Source of the DNA: CAZXGD01 sp046350455
Lineage (GTDB): Bacteria; Planctomycetota; Phycisphaerae; Phycisphaerales; SM1A02
Reading direction: 5' to 3'
NCBI GenBank assembly: GCA_046350455.1
Contig: JAXMAM010000007.1
Coordinates: 62,001 to 126,000, forward strand
Length of the DNA stretch: 64,000 nt
Part shown: one piece after another, positions 59,524-64,000 of the stretch
Position numbering within the stretch: the stretch's first letter is position 1
Layout of the letters: each line of letters starts with the position of its first letter
Notes under the pieces: model-generated
What the model saw: the letters and a program-made list of their open reading frames with translations, nothing else
The model's database searches: none
Told to the model about the DNA's origin: nothing
Made by a program: the position numbers and the translations under genes

Positions 59524-59916
59524 TCACTTTGCCTCCTCACCAATCGCGAAGAGCAGCTCGGCATGCTCTGCAGCGCTGATGGAGCGGGTGTACTGCGTCC
59601 CGGTCCCGACGTGCAACCGGCGGGGACAGATATTGGCGCTACCTACGCAGTCGTTCGCTTCTTTCAGAATCACATAGACACAAGGCACATAGGTGACGAA
59701 CGGTTCCCACTCCCAGCCTGTGCTGTGTGAGTTGATCCAAGCGGCTAGGAGCTGCAACTGTTTGGTCGATAGGGAGCGCGGGGGGCGCTCTCCACGCAGC
59801 GCGCTATTCGCCCAGGCGCTTCCCTCGGTTGTAGGCGACACTGCGATTGTGGGATGGCACGATGCCATGAGCACCACCGGCGCGGCGAGAATCACCATTT
59901 GGACATGGATCTGCAT
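59524..59916 (-). CDS. Cassette gene: small lipoprotein
   Basis: 130 residues from the ATG at 59914-59916. Lipoprotein signal MVILAAPVVLMASC (Cys at ~20), then a domain STKQLQLLAAWINSHSTGWEW, FVTYVPCVYVILKEANDCVG, SANICPRRLHVGTGTQ, ISAAEHAELLFAIGEE. Three Cys after the lipobox could form disulphides. Unknown function. It is followed 37 bp away by the next gene on its right, with no attC between them. Confidence 0.62.
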   Translation of the reverse strand: MQIHVQMVILAAPVVLMASCHPTIAVSPTTEGSAWANSALRGERPPRSLSTKQLQLLAAWINSHSTGWEWEPFVTYVPCVYVILKEANDCVGSANICPRRLHVGTGTQYTRSISAAEHAELLFAIGEEAK

Positions 59917-59953
59917 GGGGCTTCTGTGGCATTGTGCGACGCGAACTGCGGCA

Positions 59954-60292
59954 TCACAACTCAAAAACTGGATACAAGCCCAGCTTTCCATGCTTGTCGC
60001 ATGACACAACGTGCATCCTGCCGCAGATGACCGTGACCGTCCCCGGTTCTGCATCTCGATTATTCACAAGCCAGTGTTCGATGCTCTGCCCATATAGCTC
60101 TTCTATGTCTGGTCGAGCATAGAACGCCCTGGCAATCTCGGAGTGGCGTATGGAAATGAGATCAGCGGCGGCCCGGCACGATTGATCAACAGCCCATCTC
60201 TCGTCATCCGTCAACTTGCCCGATTGGAGTAGGGCCTCGACGATGTGGCTGAGTCGTTCATAGTCTTTGAAGTTAAGGTCCTTCGCGAACAT
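59954..60292 (-). CDS. Cassette gene: hypothetical soluble protein
   Basis: 112 residues: MFAKDLNFKDYERLSHIVE with a helical N-terminal part (ALLQSGKLTDDERWAVDQSC, RHSEIARAFYARPDIEELYG) and a C-terminal beta part (TVTVICGRMHVVSCDKHGKL). No family recognised. It probably shares a cassette with the genes on both sides (13-bp gap on the right). Confidence 0.55.
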   Translation of the reverse strand: MFAKDLNFKDYERLSHIVEALLQSGKLTDDERWAVDQSCRAAADLISIRHSEIARAFYARPDIEELYGQSIEHWLVNNRDAEPGTVTVICGRMHVVSCDKHGKLGLYPVFEL

Positions 60293-60305
60293 TGTTAGAT
60301 CACCT

Positions 60306-60896
60306 TCAGTGCGGCAGGTCCCGGGTTCTCTTGACCGGAAGCCCAGTGAATGTACCTACCTCCGATGCGACCGTGTCCGCGAGCGCTTGAGACATGGTGA
60401 CGTGCCCAACAGTCACTCGTACGCTGTCGTTGCCCGCGAGGTCAATGCGAAATCTGTCGGGCGGAAGCGTGTCGGGCTCCAGCACCACCTGAACTTCGCG
60501 GAACTCCGAGAGCGGCCAGCGCCTGCAGCGCACACCAAGCCAACCGGTGCGGAGCACCACCACGTCGCGGGCACGGTCAATTGTGACGCGATGGGTCCAC
60601 AGGAGGAGCGAGCCGATGGCCAGGTGTCCGCCACCGATCAGCAGAATCATCGCGCCCCCGAGGAGCGCCTTCCAGATTGGTTGCGCGATTTCGGGATCAT
60701 CCCTCCAAAGTGAGACCAGCCCAAGTTTGGCGGCAAGAAATTGGAAGAACACGAACAACGCCAGGCAGCCGGTGGATGTGAACAGAATGCCAAAGGGAAA
60801 ACCTGCGATTCCGGCTCCGCTCGAAAGACAGAGTCGCTGGCTCGAGAACGTCCAGAGCTCTTGTGGGCGGCTAGGTCTTCTGGTGTGGCCGGGCAA
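60306..60896 (-). CDS. Cassette gene: membrane protein, PH-like domain possible
   Basis: 196 residues from a GTG at about 60894-60896. Two hydrophobic segments (FGILFTSTGCLALFVFFQFLAA, KALLGGAMILLIGGGHLAIG) are followed by a soluble beta domain (RVTIDRARDVVVLRTGWLG, RRWPLSEFREVQVVLEPD, RIDLAGNDSVRVTVGHV). Start uncertain. The plan (two membrane helices, then a PH-like sheet) resembles small membrane proteins of unknown function. Confidence 0.55.
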   Translation of the reverse strand: MPGHTRRPSRPQELWTFSSQRLCLSSGAGIAGFPFGILFTSTGCLALFVFFQFLAAKLGLVSLWRDDPEIAQPIWKALLGGAMILLIGGGHLAIGSLLLWTHRVTIDRARDVVVLRTGWLGVRCRRWPLSEFREVQVVLEPDTLPPDRFRIDLAGNDSVRVTVGHVTMSQALADTVASEVGTFTGLPVKRTRDLPH

Positions 60897-60922
60897 GGGA
60901 AATGCCCCTCATGCTGGTGCGC

Positions 60923-61026
60923 TCTTACCACGTTGCGTTGTGCCGCACGTTGGTGCGGCTAAGGAGCGAACGCTCCCGCGCGAATGCTAGCCCGTGCCGC
61001 GTGCCGGTACCCACGCTTAGTTAGGC
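60923..61026 (-). repeat. attC site O
   Basis: 104 bp: GTTGTGCCGCACGTTGGTGCGG, inner GAATGCTAGCCCGTG, TGCCGGTACCCACG and the canonical right box GTTAGGC (61020-61026). The left box is changed (CTTACCA). The stop of the next gene (61017-61019) is inside. Confidence 0.82.
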
Positions 61027-61607
61027 GGGACGCACCCGCACTCCGGGCAGGTGCGGCTGTCCGCAAGACGGTAGCCACACTGCACACACCGGCCGCGCGA
61101 CTTCCGAACGGCGCGTCGGACGCGGCCGATGAGGGATGCGGCCACCAGGAAGATCGCAGAGAAGGCGACCGCGTTGATCACGACACCAGGCCAAAGAGGC
61201 CGATACGGGATCCATGCGTCGAGATACCAGCCCGCCGACCTGGGGTGAGCGAGAAAAACATGCTGGACGGACTTCCGCTGTTCGGTGTAGCTGTAGCCCT
61301 CCAGCGATCGGACAGGCCAGCCGGCCTGAAGGCGGTTCACAAGGTCGAAGTCGTTGCCATCCGGGCGGCGAGCGGGCCCGCGAAATTGCGCAAAGCTACG
61401 GCCGAAGCCGGTCGATTCGGTGACGTTTGCAAGCCCGCTATCGAAGCTTGCGGGAGCGCACCGCTCCCACCACGCCTGATCCTCGACAGTCTGAGCGCGC
61501 GTCGATCCGCCGAACGGAAGGCCCAGAGTTGCAAGGAGCGCCGACGCCAGCAGGCTCGCCGCGACAGCAGCAAACAGGAAGAGGACGAGTTGAAGGACTC
61601 GAGGCAC
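61017..61607 (-). CDS. Cassette gene: membrane protein with C-terminal zinc ribbon
   Basis: 196 residues from a GTG at 61605-61607. I chose it because the next possible start lies inside attC P. An N-terminal membrane helix (LQLVLFLFAAVAASLLASALL) is followed by an outer domain with WWERCAPASFDSGLAN and HPRSAGWYLDAWIPYRP, a second helix (GVVINAVAFSAIFLVAASLI), and RCVQCGYRLADSRTCPECG. Same plan as 61727-62425. Function unknown. Confidence 0.65.
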   Translation of the reverse strand: MPRVLQLVLFLFAAVAASLLASALLATLGLPFGGSTRAQTVEDQAWWERCAPASFDSGLANVTESTGFGRSFAQFRGPARRPDGNDFDLVNRLQAGWPVRSLEGYSYTEQRKSVQHVFLAHPRSAGWYLDAWIPYRPLWPGVVINAVAFSAIFLVAASLIGRVRRAVRKSRGRCVQCGYRLADSRTCPECGCVPPN

Positions 61608-61629
61608 CAGTTTCCTCGCCGGAGGCGCT

Positions 61630-61732
61630 GCCGAACGTCGCGCGCAGCCGCGCGCGAGTGCGGCTGGGGGCGAACGCACTCGGATATGAGCGTAACACGC
61701 ACGTGCGTGTCGGCATCAACGCTCAGTTAGGC
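61630..61732 (-). repeat. attC site P
   Basis: 103 bp: GCCGAAC (61630-61636), inner GAGCGTAACACGCACGTGCG, TCGGCATCAACGCTCAG and canonical GTTAGGC (61726-61732). The TAA stop of the next gene (61727-61729) lies in the right box. Confidence 0.88.
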
Positions 61733-62425
61733 TGAACTCCTCGCGAGTCCGCACTCTGGACAGCGCTCCTGCGCATTCAACAATGCGTGGCCGCACCCGC
61801 TGCAGGCATGAGCAGCGCGGCGGCGACGAAGCAAAGACCACGTCTTCAGGCCGAGGGCCCAAGCCACTCCGTAGATCGCAGTGTCGAGCACCAGGCCCCA
61901 CCACACGGGCCGTAACGGCAAGACGTACACCGCTTCGGCCTCCTTGCGGAGCGACGCGGCTGAGGTGAAATTGAGGCCACCGTTCACATGCATATCCGGC
62001 CAGCTCTTCGCGGGAAACCAAGGCACATCGAAGTCCAGCGCCAGGAACGGCCAGCCGTCTGCCCTTGTCATTGTGTAAATCTGAGGATTGTCGGCGGCGA
62101 GCAACGAGCCATGATTGATTCGCTCACGCAGGCATGTTGCGTCTAGGGCTGCCTGAAACTGCGGTTCATTTGGAGTGGCGCCAACGACGGGGCTGAGCCA
62201 GGCAGCCTCGCAGGTCGGGCCGATCCACCTGTGCAGTTGCCAGGTGGGCACCTCGCCATCACATGTCACGTGGGATCCCGAGATGGATCCGAAGTCCAAG
62301 GTCCTGGTCATCGGAGGCCAGTTCGGGTGCGACAGCCGACAGAACATCGCGCTGCACCATGCCACCAACACCGTCGTGACAAGGCCGAGACCAACAGCAC
62401 GAGTTGCCCAAAGAAGTCGGCCCAC
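61727..62425 (-). CDS. Cassette gene: membrane protein with C-terminal zinc ribbon
   Basis: 232 residues from a GTG at 62423-62425, about 11 bp from the attC box. An N-terminal helix (VGLGLVTTVLVAWCSAMF), an outer domain with several Cys and Trp (WIGPTCEAAWLSP, PFLALDFDVPWFPAKSWPD), a second helix (WGLVLDTAIYGVAWALGL), then ACSGCGHALLNAQERCPECG. It is a relative of 61017-61607. Function unknown. Confidence 0.7.
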   Translation of the reverse strand: MGRLLWATRAVGLGLVTTVLVAWCSAMFCRLSHPNWPPMTRTLDFGSISGSHVTCDGEVPTWQLHRWIGPTCEAAWLSPVVGATPNEPQFQAALDATCLRERINHGSLLAADNPQIYTMTRADGWPFLALDFDVPWFPAKSWPDMHVNGGLNFTSAASLRKEAEAVYVLPLRPVWWGLVLDTAIYGVAWALGLKTWSLLRRRRAAHACSGCGHALLNAQERCPECGLARSSA

Positions 62426-62435
62426 GCGGGTTTCC

Positions 62436-62536
62436 GCCTAACGTCGTGTTGCGCCGCACGCAGGTGCGGCAGCGGGCGCACGCCCGCGCGCGAATGGTAA
62501 TCCGCACCGCGTATCGGCACGAACTTTCAGTTAGAC
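62436..62536 (-). repeat. attC site Q (best preserved)
   Basis: 101 bp with perfect outer boxes GCCTAAC (62436-62442) and GTTAGAC (62530-62536), core GTTGCGCCGCACGCAGGTGCGG, inner GAATGGTAATCCGCACCGCG, and ATCGGCACGAAC opposite it. Both halves fold back on each other over nearly the whole length. Confidence 0.93.
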
Positions 62537-62613
62537 AGTGCACGAACCGAAGCGAGTTCTCTAGTCATCCATGCGCATCTCTGGCGGGCCGGCCCGAGAG
62601 ATGGGTGGTCTGG

Positions 62614-63009
62614 CTATTTGGGCGGCGGAGAACCGCACTCTGGACATCGGGCTGGCGCAATCCCAGTGAGTACATGGTTGCAACTCAGGCAGCGTCCCTG
62701 CGCCACTTGATCCTGCCGGCGCCATCCCAACCAGAGCCACGCGCCGAGCGCGAGCAGTGCGGCGGGAAGAGCAGCGCCAAGGAGCGGTGCGAGCCGGTCG
62801 TCGCGATTGGTGAAGAAAATTCCGGTGAGCGCGAGAGCGCCGGTGTTGGCCCACTTCGTCTCTTCGATCCAAATGAAGCCCCTGTAGTCAACTTGGGTTC
62901 TCCAGGCCCAAGTGAAGTGGCCGAAGTGGAGCAGGAGCGCGCAGCTCAAGAGGCCCAGGAGAACGACTCGCCGCTGTCCGCGCGAAGTTGGAAGTTTCGG
63001 TGAACGCAC
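62614..63009 (-). CDS. Cassette gene: membrane protein with C-terminal zinc ribbon
   Basis: 131 residues from a GTG at 63007-63009. An N-terminal helix (VVLLGLLSCALLLHFGHFTW) precedes a short outer loop (TQVDYRGFIWIEETKWANTG), a second helix (LGAALPAALLALGAWLWLGW) and RCLSCNHVLTGIAPARCPECG. The smallest of the four paralogous-looking proteins with this tail. Function unknown. Confidence 0.65.
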   Translation of the reverse strand: MRSPKLPTSRGQRRVVLLGLLSCALLLHFGHFTWAWRTQVDYRGFIWIEETKWANTGALALTGIFFTNRDDRLAPLLGAALPAALLALGAWLWLGWRRQDQVAQGRCLSCNHVLTGIAPARCPECGSPPPK

Positions 63010-63045
63010 AAGTCAAACTCCTAGCAGTCAAACGGGGATCGTTCT

Positions 63046-63147
63046 GTCTAACAACGAGTTGTGCCGCACGCCGGCGCGGCAGCCGGGCGAACGCCCGCGC
63101 GCAAATCGTAACCCGCACCGCGTGTCGGCACCAACGATCAGTTAGCA
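63046..63147 (-). repeat. attC site S (well preserved)
   Basis: 102 bp: GTCTAAC (63046-63052) fits RYYYAAC, GTTAGCA (63141-63147) is one base off GTTRRRY, core GTTGTGCCGCACGCCGGCGC, inner AAATCGTAACCCGCACCGCG and GTCGGCACCAACGATCAG. Confidence 0.92.
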
Positions 63148-63159
63148 GGCCACCCGCAA

Positions 63160-63936
63160 TCACCCGCGCCGCAGCAGCCGAACTCCCAAGAGGCGAGCGA
63201 CAAGGATGCAGCCGCCGATGAACGCCAGCGCGAGGGCGACAATCGGAAGAGCAAGCAGCTCGTCTGGGACACCGGATGGGCGATCGCCCCCATAGAGCCA
63301 CCAAGCAACGGGAATGCCGCCGCCGAATATGACGAGGCAGGTGGCGAGCGCGACGCAGCAACCTGCCGGCGAGAGATCGCGGACTTCCAAGGACCGACCG
63401 GAGTCGTGAGCAACCGGATGCTCGCCCAGGCCGGCGGTGGGCTCGGGGCCCGTTCGCCGTCCGCGCCGAAGCGAACGGAGCGACGACAGCAGCAGGTGAG
63501 GCGAGGCCGCACCGAAGGCGATCATGAGGCCGTGGAGGGCAATCGGTGCCGAGCCCAGGACAAGCGCGCACACCAAGGCGTAGCCGGTGTAGCCGAGATC
63601 GGCGAGCGTGGCCACAAGGACGAGGTACGTCACGAGGCCTGCGCAAGTCGTGCCGGCGAGGAGGACTGCATCCAGGCCAAACGCGAACCTGGCCATCGCA
63701 TTCGAGATGACGAACTGCTCGATGGCACGGACGGAATAGGTCGCAACCAGGGCAGCCGACATCAGGAGGAGCGCGGCAGCAATCGTCATGTAGCTGAACG
63801 CCGCTCGGGACGCGATGGCAATCGTGACCGAGGCAAACACGCCGAAAGACAGCACCGTAACGATGGCCAGCGGAACTGCGCCCGGAGCCCGATGCACCAG
63901 CGAACCGCCGCTAGGGTTGGGTGGGCGCGTTTCCAT
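63160..63936 (-). CDS. Cassette gene: polytopic membrane protein
   Basis: 258 residues from the ATG at 63934-63936. It has about six membrane helices (PLAIVTVLSFGVFASVTIAI, MTIAAALLLMSAALVATYSV, AVLLAGTTCAGLVTYLVLVA, GYALVCALVLGSAPIALHGL, CCVALATCLVIFGGGIPVAW, LPIVALALAFIGGCILVARL) with a charged loop in the middle. No family recognised. The start is next to the TGCTAAC box at 63939-63945. Confidence 0.62.
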   Translation of the reverse strand: METRPPNPSGGSLVHRAPGAVPLAIVTVLSFGVFASVTIAIASRAAFSYMTIAAALLLMSAALVATYSVRAIEQFVISNAMARFAFGLDAVLLAGTTCAGLVTYLVLVATLADLGYTGYALVCALVLGSAPIALHGLMIAFGAASPHLLLSSLRSLRRGRRTGPEPTAGLGEHPVAHDSGRSLEVRDLSPAGCCVALATCLVIFGGGIPVAWWLYGGDRPSGVPDELLALPIVALALAFIGGCILVARLLGVRLLRRG

Positions 63937-63938
63937 CT

Positions 63939-64000
63939 TGCTAACGTCAAGTTGTGCCGCACGCCGGTGCGGCAGCAGGGCGAACGCCCTTGCGCAGAGT
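63939..64000 (-). repeat. attC site T, cut by the window edge
   Basis: TGCTAAC (63939-63945) followed by GTTGTGCCGCACGCCGGTGC and the AACGCCC arm; the right half is beyond the end. It shows that the array continues to the right. Confidence 0.88.

Larger units (their letters stand above)
51005..64000 (-). mobile_element. Integron gene-cassette array (no integrase inside window)
   Basis: About 13 kb in which all recognisable genes are on the minus strand and are short, of unrelated function, and separated by at least twelve related imperfect palindromes. Several palindromes have intact attC boxes: GCCTAAC/GTTAGAC (62436-62536), GTCTAAC/GTTAGCA (63046-63147), GCCGAAC/GTTAGGC (61630-61732), GTCCAAC/GTTACGC (58641-58744). 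The core shared by all, on the plus strand, is TTGTGCCGCACGCCGGTGCGG followed by an inner AATGCTAACCCGC and TCGGCACCAACG. Stop codons of several genes fall inside the next attC. Genes have their 5' ends to the right, so attI and intI, if present, lie beyond position 64000. Genes differ in start codon (many GTG) and length from the resident genes to the left. Confidence 0.88.

Noticed and set aside
59917..59960. Short palindrome TTGTG...CACAA between 59524 and 59954 genes as an attC
   Set aside because: Only about 28 bp with no outer boxes; too short for an attC, although the ends resemble those of the inner arm.
51254..64000. CRISPR array
   Set aside because: The repeats are 66-104 bp, palindromic, and separated by genes of several hundred bases, not by short spacers; there are no cas genes.

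Overview
The window looks like part of a high-GC planctomycete chromosome, most likely from the Phycisphaerae. The clues are two type II pseudopilin-like proteins with an N-terminal GF(T)xxELLxVI helix and a C-terminal D(A/T)(I)TLS(Y/F)VDGS motif, secreted proteins ending in a dockerin-like 'DLNxxGxVDGTDLGLLLxxW' tail, a PVC-type haem-binding dehydrogenase-like protein, and many small membrane proteins with CPECG zinc ribbons. Species cannot be named from sequence alone.

Layout. (1) 1-18.2 kb is a surface-polysaccharide locus: asparagine synthase (cut by the left edge), GDP-fucose synthase and GDP-mannose dehydratase, a lipoprotein, an O-antigen ligase/polymerase-like protein, two paralogous glycosyltransferases, a flippase, two Gfo/Idh/MocA oxidoreductases, two left-handed beta-helix acyltransferases, a sugar aminotransferase, a methyltransferase, and the trio WbpG-HisF2-HisH2. 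Together these predict GDP-L-fucose and a 2,3-diamino-uronic acid that is further amidinated, as in Pseudomonas aeruginosa O5 antigen. The first (WbpA) and epimerase (WbpI) steps are not in the window. (2) 18.3-34.2 kb carries a PVC-type haem-binding protein, an FG-GAP secreted protein, a planctomycete hypothetical protein, signal peptidase I, a DUF1579-like protein, a PSP1-domain protein and glycine dehydrogenase GcvP. From about 21.17 to 32.85 kb nearly every gene changes frame repeatedly, and both borders fall inside a gene. I read this as uncorrected sequence (indel errors) rather than biological decay. Gene calls there are based on motifs spread over several frames, and coordinates are approximate. 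(3) 34.8-45.7 kb is housekeeping: a WYL regulator, an AAA+ fragment, RmuC, GroEL/GroES with a small gene between them, a degenerate receiver protein, AsnS, two membrane or secreted proteins, a pseudopilin and tRNA-Pro(UGG). Three inverted-repeat (REP/BIME-like) sites occur here. (4) 45.8-47.5 kb is a small arsenic cluster (arsR broken, arsC, arsM) between two pseudopilin paralogues. (5) 48.7-50.9 kb has a beta-propeller secreted protein and a P-loop kinase-like protein.

(6) 51.0-64.0 kb is the most unusual part. About 19 small genes, all on the minus strand, are separated by ~65-105 bp imperfect palindromes that fit integron attC sites: RYYYAAC-type left ends, GTTRRRY-type right ends, and a shared GC-rich core. 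This is an integron gene-cassette array of about 14 cassettes. It runs off the right edge, where an attI site and integrase should lie if one exists, because the 5' ends of the genes point right. Cassettes encode membrane proteins with zinc ribbons, a DUF3634 protein, a double aspartyl-protease-like protein, a beta-lactamase-family serine hydrolase, a glyoxalase-fold protein, a YCII-like protein, a methyltransferase, and several proteins I cannot identify.
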